From positions 310,001 to 374,000 of the forward strand of contig CAVUPB010000007.1 in NCBI GenBank assembly GCA_963743275.1: a stretch of 64,000 nt of DNA. The letters are read 5' to 3'. Position numbers and translations under genes: made by a program. Under the pieces are notes generated by a model, which saw only the letters and a program-made list of their open reading frames with translations, made no database searches and was not told the origin of the DNA. The DNA comes from JALYLC01 sp963743275 (GTDB lineage Bacteria > Actinomycetota > Thermoleophilia > Gaiellales > JALYLC01). Below are positions 40,213 to 47,816 of the stretch, one piece after another (the stretch's first letter is position 1; each line of letters begins with the position of its first letter).

Positions 40213-40800
40213 ATGCCGAGCCGCAAGCGCAGCCGTACGCCTCCCGCCGCGCCCGCGCCGGCCCCCGCCGCCCCGGTGCCGGTCCCGGCGCCCGTGCCCT
40301 CGCTGCGCGAGACGTTCGAGCGCCGCCACTTCCTCGCGATCGGCCTCGTCCTGCTCGCGAGCGTGCCCGCGCTGCTGCTGGCGGTGTGGGACGCCCCCGG
40401 GCACTCGAGCATCGTGGTCGTGACCGCCGTGTGCGCGCTCGCGGCGGGCGCCTGGATCTTCGACCGGGAGCAGTGGATCGCCGAGGCCCGGCGCCAGATG
40501 CTGCTCACGGGAGGCTTCATGGTGCTCGCCGCCGCGACGGCACCTGCGGTGCCCCTCGGGCTGATCCTGCCGACGCTGGCCGCCACGGTGCTCGAGTTCA
40601 AGCGCGGCTGGGGCGCGGCCTCGGCACTCGTGCTGGGGTCGGGCGTCGCCTACGCCGTCTTCGGCGTCGACCCGGTCACGAGCTACCCGTACGTGCTCGG
40701 AATGGCCTGGCCCGCCGTCGGCGCGAACGTCATGCGGCGCATCGCGCTGGCCGGCACGGGGCATGGCCCAGCGACGGTTCTCGGACGCAAGCGCTGGTAG
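40213..40800 (+). CDS. Hypothetical multi-pass membrane protein
   Basis: 195 residues. A Pro/Ala-rich basic N-terminus (1-35) precedes about four hydrophobic segments: FLAIGLVLLASVPALLLAV, IVVVTAVCALAAGAWIF, MLLTGGFMVLAAATAPAVPL and ASALVLGSGVAYAVFGV. No family is recognised. It ends seven bases before secG, but secG appears to have its own -10 overlapping this stop codon. Confidence 0.7.
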   Translation: MPSRKRSRTPPAAPAPAPAAPVPVPAPVPSLRETFERRHFLAIGLVLLASVPALLLAVWDAPGHSSIVVVTAVCALAAGAWIFDREQWIAEARRQMLLTGGFMVLAAATAPAVPLGLILPTLAATVLEFKRGWGAASALVLGSGVAYAVFGVDPVTSYPYVLGMAWPAVGANVMRRIALAGTGHGPATVLGRKRW

Positions 40801-40803
40801 AGT
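40798..40803 (+). promoter_or_regulatory. -10 hexamer TAGAGT, leaderless promoter for secG
   Basis: TAGAGT includes the upstream stop codon TAG and lies six bases before GTG 40810. Confidence 0.4.
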
Positions 40804-40809
40804 CAAGAC

Positions 40810-41043
40810 GTGAGCGAGATCATCCGCATCGCCGCGATCGCCCTGCACATGCTGCTCGCCTTCGGCGTGATCATCCTCGTGCTGGCGCACTCCGGCAAGG
40901 ACGCCGGCCTCTCGGGCGCCTTCGGAGTCGGCTCCTCGTCGTTCGGATCGACGCAGATCATGGAGCGCAACCTGACGCGCTTCACGATCATCTGCGCAGG
41001 CGGCCTGGTCGGCACGACCATCCTGCTCGGCTTCCTGCTGTAG
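40810..41043 (+). CDS. secG: Protein translocase subunit SecG
   Basis: 77-residue membrane subunit of the SecYEG translocon. Two transmembrane helices (about 5-26 and 58-76) flank the conserved loop HSGKDAGLSGAFGVGSSSFGSTQIMERNLTRFT, the SecG signature. GTG start. In many actinobacteria secG follows the gap-pgk-tpiA genes; here it does not. Confidence 0.93.
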   Translation: MSEIIRIAAIALHMLLAFGVIILVLAHSGKDAGLSGAFGVGSSSFGSTQIMERNLTRFTIICAGGLVGTTILLGFLL

Positions 41044-41356
41044 GTACCCGGCGGGGCCGGCGGTAGCCGCCCAGAAGCTTCGAGCCACTGCCGCGGTGCC
41101 CGACCTGTCGCCCTGCCGGGTGCGGGCGACCGCGACCTGAATTGCTGCCCCTCCTAGTCGCCGCGTTCGGTCCGTGCCTCAGGGGTCAGACCCCTTGATC
41201 CACGTCGCCGGGTTTCGTGCGTGCTCACGGGTCTGCCCCCGCGCTTCGTGAACAGCCGGCGGTGGTCCTTGCGGTCCTCAACCCGGATTCGAACGTCTTG
41301 GACGGGTACCCGCAATGACCCTCTCTCGGTCACTGGCACGCCGGGTACGTGCCGGC
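41044..41356. other. Gap of 313 bases between secG and ilvC
   Basis: Convergent intergenic region. The only structure I see is the AGGGGTC-A-GACCCCT palindrome at 41181-41195 and a GGGTACCC hexanucleotide palindrome near 41305. No convincing tRNA, small RNA or open frame with local codon use is visible. Confidence 0.6.
41181..41195. repeat. GGGGTCAGACCCC palindrome
   Basis: AGGGGTC (41181-41187), A, GACCCCT (41189-41195); perfect seven-base arms. It is a further copy of the dispersed repeat, here between convergent genes. Confidence 0.85.
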
Positions 41357-42358
41357 CTACTTCTTGCCGCCGGAGACGAACGGCATCATGCCGCGCAGCT
41401 CCTTGCCGACGGCCTCGATCTGACTGCCCTTGGCCTTCTCGCGCAGCTCCTTCATGCGCGGGCCGCCGGCCTTGATGTCGCCGATGAACTCCTCGGCGAA
41501 CGCGCCCGAGCGGATCTCGTCGAGGATCGTCGCCATCGTCTCGCGCACGTGGGCGTCGACGATGCGCGGCCCGCGCGTGAGGTCGCCGTACTCGGCCGTG
41601 TCGGAGATCGAGTAGCGCATGCCCTCGAGACCGCCCTCGTACATCAGGTCGACGATCAGCTTGAGCTCGTGGAGGCACTCGAAGTACGCGATCTCGGGCT
41701 GGTAGCCGGCCGCCACGAGCGTCTCGAAGCCGGCCTGCACGAGCGCCGTCGCGCCGCCGCAGAGCACCGTCTGCTCGCCGAAGAGGTCGGTGATCGTCTC
41801 CTCCTCGAACGTCGTCTCGAGCACGCCCGCGCGGCCGCCGCCGATGCCCGAGGCCCATGCCAGGGCCGTGCCGCGGGCGTGGCCGCTCGCGTCCTGGGCG
41901 ATCGCGATCAGGCACGGGACGCCGGCGCCCTGCGTGTAGAGCCGGCGCACGAGGTGGCCCGGGCCCTTGGGCGCGACCATGATGACGTCGATGTCGTCGC
42001 GCGGCGTGATCGCCTTGAAGTGGATGTTGAAGCCGTGCGCGAACAGCACGGTCGAGCCCGGGCGGAGCGCCGGGCCGATCGTCGACTCCCACAGCTCGAA
42101 CGCGACGTGGTCGGGCACGAGGATGCCGATCACGTCGGCGTCGGCGATCGCGTCGGCCACCGACTTCGGCGCCCAGCCGTCGTCCTCGGCGCGCTTCCAG
42201 CCCTCGGAGTCCGGGCGCACGCCGACGGTGACGTCGAAGCCCGAGTCCTTGAGGTTGAGCGCGTGCGCGTGCCCCTGGGAGCCGTAGCCGACGACGGCGA
42301 TCTTCTTGCCTTCGAGCAGCGAGCGGTCGGCATCGGCGTCGTAGTAGACCTTCGTCAT
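41357..42358 (-). CDS. ilvC: Ketol-acid reductoisomerase
   Basis: Second common step of valine/isoleucine synthesis, reducing and isomerising acetolactate. 333 residues: class I (short) form. The Rossmann loop is VVGYGSQGHAHALNLKDSG with VGVRPDSEGW (Arg and Ser of the beta2-alphaB loop fit NADPH). Metal and substrate ligands appear in APKGPGHLVRR, DLFGEQTVLCGG and ELKLIVDLMYEGG. Last gene of leuB-ilvB-ilvN-ilvC, 50 bases after ilvN. Confidence 0.97.
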   Translation of the reverse strand: MTKVYYDADADRSLLEGKKIAVVGYGSQGHAHALNLKDSGFDVTVGVRPDSEGWKRAEDDGWAPKSVADAIADADVIGILVPDHVAFELWESTIGPALRPGSTVLFAHGFNIHFKAITPRDDIDVIMVAPKGPGHLVRRLYTQGAGVPCLIAIAQDASGHARGTALAWASGIGGGRAGVLETTFEEETITDLFGEQTVLCGGATALVQAGFETLVAAGYQPEIAYFECLHELKLIVDLMYEGGLEGMRYSISDTAEYGDLTRGPRIVDAHVRETMATILDEIRSGAFAEEFIGDIKAGGPRMKELREKAKGSQIEAVGKELRGMMPFVSGGKK

Positions 42359-42408
42359 CAGATTCCTCGTGCGGATTTGGCGGGACGGTCGAGCGTAGCG
42401 GCCCGCTG

Positions 42409-42948
42409 CTAGGCGAGGACGCGCATGCGGGCGGCGTCGCGGTCGCGCCGCTCGCCGAGGGCACGGCGCATCGCGATGCGGCCCGTGCGGATGGTCTCCT
42501 TGATGCCGTACGGGCGCAGGAGCTCCTCGAACGACGCGAGCTTGTCGGGGTGCTCGACGATCTCGAACACGAGCGCCTGCGAGCCGACGTCGGACACGCG
42601 AGCGCCGAACACCTCGGCGAGGTGGATCAGCTCGCCGCGCTTCTCGGGGCTGGCCGTGACCTTGACGAGCATCAGCTCGCGCTCGATCGCGTCGGCGGTC
42701 GTCATCTGGTTGACCTTGAGCACGTTGATGAGCTTGTAGAGCTGCTTGACGACCTGGTCGATCGACACCTCGGAGCAGTCGACGCGGATCGTGATGCACG
42801 AGCGGTCGGGCCGCTCGGTCGGCCCGACGGCCAGCGACTCGATGTTGAAGCTGCGCCGCGCGAACAGGCTCGAGACGCGCGTGAGGACGCCGGGCTGGTT
42901 CTCGACCAGCACCGACAGCGTGTGGTGGGAGTTGTCGCGGGACGGCAT
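42409..42948 (-). CDS. ilvN: Acetolactate synthase small (regulatory) subunit
   Basis: 179 residues. The N-terminal ACT domain (HTLSVLVENQPGVLTRVSSLFARRSFNIESLAVGPTE) binds valine for feedback control, and the C-terminal domain follows (MLVKVTASPEKRGELIHLAEVFGARVSDVG). The ATG overlaps the ilvB stop by one base (TGATG), so translation is coupled. Confidence 0.96.
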   Translation of the reverse strand: MPSRDNSHHTLSVLVENQPGVLTRVSSLFARRSFNIESLAVGPTERPDRSCITIRVDCSEVSIDQVVKQLYKLINVLKVNQMTTADAIERELMLVKVTASPEKRGELIHLAEVFGARVSDVGSQALVFEIVEHPDKLASFEELLRPYGIKETIRTGRIAMRRALGERRDRDAARMRVLA

Positions 42949-44750
42949 CAGACGCCCTCCTCCACCCACGAGTTGTCGTCGTCGATCCAGGCGGCGTCCA
43001 TCATGTCGGCCGACGCGGCGCCCGCGGGCACCATCGGGTAGACCTTCTCCTCGTGGTCGACGCGGAAGTCGATCACGGCGGGCCGCCCGCTCTCGAGCGC
43101 CGCGAGGATCGCGACGTCGACCTCGGCCTCGTTCTGCGCGCGGAAGCCGACGGCGCCGAAGGCCTCTGCCAGCTTCACGTAGTCGGGGATCTCCGCGTTC
43201 AGGTGCGTCTGCGAGAAGCGCTCGTCGTGGAACAGCTCCTGCCACTGCCGCACCATCCCGAGCCAGCCGTTGTTCATCACGGCGACGATGATCGGGATGT
43301 CGTAGACGACCGCCGTGGCGAGCTCCTGCAGCGTCATCTGGAAGCAGCCGTCGCCGTCGATGCAGACGACGGTCGCCTCCGGCCGGCCGAGCTTCGCGCC
43401 GAGCGCCGCCGGGAACCCGAAGCCCATCGTGCCGAGCCCGCCCGACGTGATCCAGCGGCGGCTGCCGTCGATGTGCAGCCACTGCGCGGCCCACATCTGG
43501 TGCTGGCCGACGCCCGTCGTCCAGATCGTGTCGCGGTCGGCGCAGAGGTCGCGCAGGCGCTCGATCACGTACTCGGGCTTGAGCGCGCCGGCGCGGCGGT
43601 AGCGGTACGGGTACTTGAACTTCCACTCCTCGACCTGCTCGAGCCACTCGCGGTGGTTGACGATCGAGTTGGACTCGCGCAGCTTCGCGATCGCACGCGT
43701 GAGCTGGGGCAGCACCTCGCGCAGCTCGCCCACGATCGGCACGTCGGCCGTGCGGTTCTTGGAGATCTCGGCCGGGTCGATGTCCATGTGGATGACCTTG
43801 GCGCCCGGCGCGAACGCGTCGAGCTTGCCGGTCACGCGGTCGTCGAAGCGCGCGCCGACGGTGATCAGCAGGTCGGAGCGGTGGAGCGCCCAGTTGGCGA
43901 ACTTGGAGCCGTGCATGCCCGGCATCTGCAGCGACAGCGCATGCGAGTCGGGGAACGCGCCCTTGGCCATCAGCGTCGTCACGACCGGGATGCGCGTCTC
44001 CTCGGCGAGCGCCTGCAGCTCGGCCTCGGCGCCGGCGTTGACGACGCCGCCGCCGACGTACAGCACCGGCTTCTTGGCACGCGCGATCGCGAGCGCCGCC
44101 TCCTGGATCTGGAGCGGGTGGCCCTTGCCCGTCGGGCGGTAGCCCGGCAGGTCGATCTGCTTGGGCCAGCGGAACGTGAACGTCGTGTTCGCGATGTCCT
44201 TCGGGATGTCGATGAGCACCGGCCCCGGACGTCCCGTCGAGGCCAGGTGGAAGGCCTCCATGAACACGCGCGGGATGTCCTCGACCTTGGTCACGAGGTA
44301 GGAGTGCTTGACGATCGGCAGGAAGATGCCGGTCGTGTCGGCCTCCTGGAACGCGTCGGTGCCGATCAGGTGCGACGGCACCTGGCCCGTGACGATCACG
44401 AGCGGCGTGGAGTCGAGGAACGCGTCGGCCACCGGCGTGACGAGGTTCGTCGCGCCCGGCCCCGACGTCGCCATCGCGACGCCGACCTTGCCCGTGGCGC
44501 GCGCGTAGCCCTGCGCCATGTGCCCGGCGCCCTGCTCGTGGCGCACCAGCACGTGCTTGATCTTCGTCCCCGTCGAGGCGAGCGCGTCGTAGATCGGGAG
44601 GATCGCCCCGCCGGGAATCCCGAAGCAGATCTCGACGCCACACGTCTCGAGCGAGCGGATGACGGCCTCCGCGCCGGTGAGGCGTTGGCCTTCGTAGGGA
44701 TTGGGCGGGGGCGCCTCGGCGGAGGCGGACCGCTTCTCTGCGGTGGACAT
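42948..44750 (-). CDS. ilvB: Acetolactate synthase large (catalytic) subunit
   Basis: TPP- and FAD-dependent enzyme, 600 residues. The catalytic Glu is in VLVRHEQGAGHMAQGYARATG. FAD region: MPGMHGSKFANWALHRSDLLITVGARFDDRVTG. TPP motif: CIDGDGCFQMTLQELATAVVYDIPIIVAVMNNGWLGMVRQWQ. Start at ATG 44750 (GGGAG 12 bases upstream) rather than the in-frame ATG at 44810 inside leuB's end. Gap to leuB is 19 bases. Confidence 0.97.
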   Translation of the reverse strand: MSTAEKRSASAEAPPPNPYEGQRLTGAEAVIRSLETCGVEICFGIPGGAILPIYDALASTGTKIKHVLVRHEQGAGHMAQGYARATGKVGVAMATSGPGATNLVTPVADAFLDSTPLVIVTGQVPSHLIGTDAFQEADTTGIFLPIVKHSYLVTKVEDIPRVFMEAFHLASTGRPGPVLIDIPKDIANTTFTFRWPKQIDLPGYRPTGKGHPLQIQEAALAIARAKKPVLYVGGGVVNAGAEAELQALAEETRIPVVTTLMAKGAFPDSHALSLQMPGMHGSKFANWALHRSDLLITVGARFDDRVTGKLDAFAPGAKVIHMDIDPAEISKNRTADVPIVGELREVLPQLTRAIAKLRESNSIVNHREWLEQVEEWKFKYPYRYRRAGALKPEYVIERLRDLCADRDTIWTTGVGQHQMWAAQWLHIDGSRRWITSGGLGTMGFGFPAALGAKLGRPEATVVCIDGDGCFQMTLQELATAVVYDIPIIVAVMNNGWLGMVRQWQELFHDERFSQTHLNAEIPDYVKLAEAFGAVGFRAQNEAEVDVAILAALESGRPAVIDFRVDHEEKVYPMVPAGAASADMMDAAWIDDDNSWVEEGV

Positions 44751-44769
44751 ACGAGCTCTCCCGGTCGGT

Positions 44770-45819
44770 TCAGCTGGCGATGGACGATGGGGTCGTGAGG
44801 GCTTCTGCAATCTCTGCGGCCACCTCGTCGGTGGTCGCGGTGCCGCCCAGATCGGGCGTGCGGGCGCCGTCGTCGAGCACGCCGGTGACGGCGGTCTCGA
44901 TCGCGCGCGCGGCGGCGGGCTGCCCGAGCTCGTCGAGCAGCAGGGCGACCGAGAGGATCGCGCCCGCGGGATCGGCCTTGCCGAGCCCCGCGATGTCGGG
45001 CGCCGTCCCGTGGATCGGCTCGAAGATGCCCGGGCCGCCGTCGGCCAGCGAGGCCGAGGGCGCGAGGCCGATGCCCCCGCTCACGGAGGCCGCGAGATCG
45101 GAGAGCACGTCGCCGAAGAGGTTCTCGGTCACGATCACGTCGTAGGCGGCCGGCCGCTCGACGAGCAGCATCGCCATCGAGTCGACGAGCTGGTGCTCGA
45201 GCACGACCGCCGGATGCTCCACGGCGACGTCGGTCGCGACGCGGCGCCAGAGCTTGGACGTGGCGAGCACGTTGGCCTTGTCGACGCTCGTGAGGCGGCC
45301 GCTGCGCCGCTCGGCGATGACGCAGGCGCGCTCCACGATGCGCCGGATCTCGAACGTGCTGTAGCGGCACGTGTCGTAGGCCTCGTCCTCGCCGAGCTCG
45401 CGCTCGCCGAAGTAGATGCCGCCGATCAGCTCGCGCACGATCACGAGGTCGAGATCCGCCACGAGCTCCTCGCGCAGCGGGCTCGTGGTGTGGCGCGTGT
45501 AGCGGCGGGCCGGGCGCACGTTGGCATAGCAGCCGAGCGCCGAGCGCAGGGCGAGCAGCCCCTGCTCGGGGCGCACCGCGGCGCTGTTCCAGCGCGGGCC
45601 GCCGACGGCGCCCAGCAGCACGGCGTCGGCGCCCACGCACGCCTCGCGCGTGGCGTCCGGGAACGGGTGGCCGCCCGCGTCGATGGCGGCGCCGCCGAAC
45701 GGGCGCTCGTCGAGCTCGACGGCGAAGCCGAAGCGCGACGACGCGGCCGCCAGCACGCGCAGCGCGGCGGTTGTGACCTCCGGACCGATGCCGTCACCGG
45801 GGAGGACGCAGATCCTCAT
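44770..45819 (-). CDS. leuB: 3-isopropylmalate dehydrogenase
   Basis: Third leucine-specific step, oxidative decarboxylation of 3-isopropylmalate with NAD. 349 residues. Signatures: VLPGDGIGPEV, GAVGGPRWN, ELIGGIYFGER, TSVDKANVLATSKLWR and the NAD loop EPIHGTAPDIAGLGKADP. First structural gene of the leuB-ilvBNC operon. GGAAGGA lies six bases before the ATG. A leader peptide with branched-chain codons precedes it. Confidence 0.97.
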   Translation of the reverse strand: MRICVLPGDGIGPEVTTAALRVLAAASSRFGFAVELDERPFGGAAIDAGGHPFPDATREACVGADAVLLGAVGGPRWNSAAVRPEQGLLALRSALGCYANVRPARRYTRHTTSPLREELVADLDLVIVRELIGGIYFGERELGEDEAYDTCRYSTFEIRRIVERACVIAERRSGRLTSVDKANVLATSKLWRRVATDVAVEHPAVVLEHQLVDSMAMLLVERPAAYDVIVTENLFGDVLSDLAASVSGGIGLAPSASLADGGPGIFEPIHGTAPDIAGLGKADPAGAILSVALLLDELGQPAAARAIETAVTGVLDDGARTPDLGGTATTDEVAAEIAEALTTPSSIAS

Positions 45820-45843
45820 ACCCGTCCTTCCGGCCCGATGTGG

Positions 45844-45927
45844 TTAGAGCGCCAAGCCCACGACCCCACGGCTGCCGGGAGAACCCTGGCAGCCGATAAT
45901 CCTTTGGGTCGCGGGAAGCGCGTACAT
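45844..45927 (-). CDS. Putative branched-chain leader peptide of leuB-ilvBNC (27 residues)
   Basis: Short frame starting at ATG 45927 and ending TAA 25 bases before the leuB start. Seven of 27 residues are Leu, Ile or Val, including adjacent Ile10-Ile11 (ATT ATC; ATT is very rare in this GC-rich genome), Val22-Val23, Leu25 and Leu27. It starts seven bases after the -10 TATGCT. A strong hairpin (45869-45895) overlaps codons 11-20. Attenuation of ilvBNC by such leaders is known in corynebacteria. The assignment here is inferred from layout and codons. Confidence 0.5.
   Translation of the reverse strand: MYALPATQRIIGCQGSPGSRGVVGLAL
45869..45895 (-). promoter_or_regulatory. Hairpin inside the leuB leader
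   Basis: CGGCTGCC and GGCAGCCG form an eight-base perfect stem, extended by GGG/CCC around a four-base loop with one bulged base. There is no T run after it, so control at translation or by ribosome position is more likely than simple termination. Confidence 0.55.
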
Positions 45928-45934
45928 GGGGCGC

Positions 45935-45940
45935 AGCATA
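45935..45940 (-). promoter_or_regulatory. -10 hexamer TATGCT of the leuB-ilvBNC operon
   Basis: TATGCT on the minus strand, seven bases before the leader ATG at 45927. It faces away from the leuA promoter about 45 bases away. Confidence 0.5.
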
Positions 45941-45983
45941 CCGGGGTGCGGCGCCGTGCGCTGCGGTTGCCGCGCGCGCTCGC

Positions 45984-45989
45984 TATGAT
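45984..45989 (+). promoter_or_regulatory. -10 hexamer TATGAT of leuA
   Basis: TATGAT is nine bases before the leader ATG at 45999, so the leader peptide would have almost no 5' untranslated region. No clear -35. Confidence 0.55.
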
Positions 45990-45998
45990 CGGGCGGCG

Positions 45999-46052
45999 AT
46001 GACCTGTGAGACCCTGCGCACCCTGCTTGCCGGCCTCCTCCTCCCCTGCTAG
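45999..46052 (+). CDS. leuA leader peptide, MTCETLRTLLAGLLLPC
   Basis: 17-residue frame with six leucines, three of them in a row (CTC CTC CTC at 46035-46043), ending TAG at 46050-46052, 94 bases before leuA. Layout and composition are those of an amino-acid attenuator leader. The Leu-run region includes GGCCTCC (46032-46038), complementary to the leuA ribosome binding site. Confidence 0.75.
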   Translation: MTCETLRTLLAGLLLPC

Positions 46053-46138
46053 GGGAGCAATCGTGGACATAGTCATCCGTTGCGCCCGTGGCCACCGCCA
46101 CGGGTCTCGCCCTGTCCACACTGCACCTTCCGGAGGCC
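46032..46138 (+). promoter_or_regulatory. Leucine-responsive attenuator structure of leuA
   Basis: Nested pairings seen directly: GGCCTCC (46032-46038) with GGAGGCC at the leuA ribosome binding site (46132-46138). Inside that helix are hairpin CTCCCC/GGGGAG (46041-46057, holding the leader stop) and a two-part hairpin with outer GTGGACA/TGTCCAC (46063-46069/46113-46119) and inner CCCGTGGC/GCCACGGG (46085-46104). A ribosome stalled on the Leu codons would cover the anti-ribosome-binding-site strand and free leuA translation. The mechanism is inferred; translational attenuators before leuA have been proposed in other actinobacteria. Confidence 0.65.
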
Positions 46139-46146
46139 TCTAGGCC

Positions 46147-47808
46147 ATGTCCATGCCGCATCAGAAGTACCGTCCCTATCCGGCGGTCGAGCTGCCCGAC
46201 CGCACGTGGCCCGACAAGCGCATCACGAGCGCGCCGCGCTGGGTCTCCGTCGACCTGCGCGACGGCAACCAGGCGCTCATCAACCCCATGGACGTCGAGC
46301 GCAAGCGGCGCATGTTCAAGCTGCTCTGCGCCGTCGGCTTCAAGGAGATCGAGGTCGGCTTCCCGTCGGCCTCGAAGGCCGACTTCGACTTCATGCGCGT
46401 GCTCGTCGACGAGGGCCTGATCCCCGACGACGTCACGATCGTCGTCCTCACGCAGGCGCGCGACCACCTGATCGAGCGCACCTTCGAGAGCCTCGAGGGC
46501 ATCCCGCGCTCCGTCGTGCATCTCTACAACTCGACGTCGACCACGCAGCGGCGCGTCGTCTTCCGCCTCGACCGCGCGGGCATCCGCGACATCGCCGTGC
46601 ACGGCGCGACGCGCATCCGCGAGCTCGCAGACGCGGGCACGGGCGGCGACGTGCGCTTCGAGTACTCCCCCGAGAGCTTCACCGCGACCGAGGCCGACTA
46701 CGCGCTCGAGGTCTGCGAGGCGGTCATGGACGTGTTCGAGCCGACGCCCGAGCGCAAGCTCGTGCTCAACCTGCCGGCGACGGTCGAGCTCTCGACGCCG
46801 AACCTCTACGCCGACCTGATCGAGTCGTTCGGGCGCCGGATCCCGCGCCGCGACAGCGTGATCATCAGCCTGCATCCGCACAACGACCGCGGGACGGCGG
46901 TGGCGGCGACCGAGCTCGCGCTGATGGCCGGCGGCGAGCGCGTCGAGGGGACGCTCTTCGGCAACGGCGAGCGCACGGGCAACGTCGACATCATCACGCT
47001 CGCGCTCAACCTGCTGACCCAGGGCGTCGACCCCCAGCTCGACCTCTCGAACATCGACGAGATCCGCGACATCGCCGTCATGTGCACCGAGCTGCCCGTG
47101 CACGAGCGGCATCCCTACGCCGGCGAGCTCGTGTACACGGCCTTCTCGGGATCCCACCAGGATGCGATCAAGAAGGGCATGGAGGCGCACGAGCGCTCCG
47201 GAGAGCCGGTCTGGGACGTGCCCTACCTCCCGATCGACCCCAACGACGTCGGCCGCACGTACGAGGCGATCATCCGCGTCAACTCGCAGTCGGGCAAGGG
47301 CGGCGTGGCCTACGTGCTCAAGCAGGAGCACCAGCTCGACCTCCCGCGCAGCATGCAGGTCGAGTTCGCGCAGGTCGTCCAGCGCATCACCGACGAGCGC
47401 GGCGGCGAGCTGGCCGCGAGCGACATCTGGGAGTCGTTCAAGCACGAGTACCTCGAGCGCGAGATGCCGCTCGAGCTCGACGGCTACCGCATCGCCTCGG
47501 GCGACGAGGGCGAGCGCATCGACGCCGTCATCCGCCACGGCGGCAGCGAGCGCGAGGTCGCCGGCGAGGGCAACGGGCCGCTCGACGCGTTCGTGCGCGC
47601 GATCTGCGACGCCACCGGCATCGACGCGCGCGTGCTCGACTACGAGGAGCACGCGCTCGGCTCGGGCTCCGACGCGCGCGCCGCCGCGTACGTGCAGGTC
47701 GAGGTCGGCGAGCAGACGAGCTGGGGGGTGGCCGTGCATCACAGCATCGTCACGGCCAGCCTGCGCGCCGTCGTGTCGGCCGTCAACCGCGCGCTCGCCC
47801 TCGGCTAG
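46147..47808 (+). CDS. leuA: 2-isopropylmalate synthase (long actinobacterial type)
   Basis: First committed step of leucine synthesis: acetyl-CoA plus 2-ketoisovalerate. 553 residues. The TIM-barrel domain has VSVDLRDGNQALINPMD (catalytic Arg-Asp and metal Asp), the metal ligands HPHNDRGTAVAATELALMAGG and GERTGNVDIITLALN. The C-terminal regulatory (LeuA dimer) domain for leucine feedback lies at about 430-553, ending SVxxAVNRAL-like. Start ATG 46147 with GGAGG at 46132-46136. Under leader-peptide control, divergent from leuB-ilvBNC. Confidence 0.97.
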   Translation: MSMPHQKYRPYPAVELPDRTWPDKRITSAPRWVSVDLRDGNQALINPMDVERKRRMFKLLCAVGFKEIEVGFPSASKADFDFMRVLVDEGLIPDDVTIVVLTQARDHLIERTFESLEGIPRSVVHLYNSTSTTQRRVVFRLDRAGIRDIAVHGATRIRELADAGTGGDVRFEYSPESFTATEADYALEVCEAVMDVFEPTPERKLVLNLPATVELSTPNLYADLIESFGRRIPRRDSVIISLHPHNDRGTAVAATELALMAGGERVEGTLFGNGERTGNVDIITLALNLLTQGVDPQLDLSNIDEIRDIAVMCTELPVHERHPYAGELVYTAFSGSHQDAIKKGMEAHERSGEPVWDVPYLPIDPNDVGRTYEAIIRVNSQSGKGGVAYVLKQEHQLDLPRSMQVEFAQVVQRITDERGGELAASDIWESFKHEYLEREMPLELDGYRIASGDEGERIDAVIRHGGSEREVAGEGNGPLDAFVRAICDATGIDARVLDYEEHALGSGSDARAAAYVQVEVGEQTSWGVAVHHSIVTASLRAVVSAVNRALALG

Positions 47809-47816
47809 GCGCCCGC

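Noticed and set aside
41270..41330. A GGATTCGAACG stretch that looks like the T-arm of a minus-strand tRNA near the secG-ilvC gap
   Set aside because: The bases on either side of the putative T loop (CCCGG and CGTCT) do not pair, and no acceptor, D or anticodon stem can be drawn.
41154..41330. Short minus-strand frame of 59 codons downstream of ilvC
   Set aside because: Codon use (AGA, CGA, GTA, TTG) is unlike all neighbouring genes, it includes the palindromic repeat, and no start site or family likeness is present.
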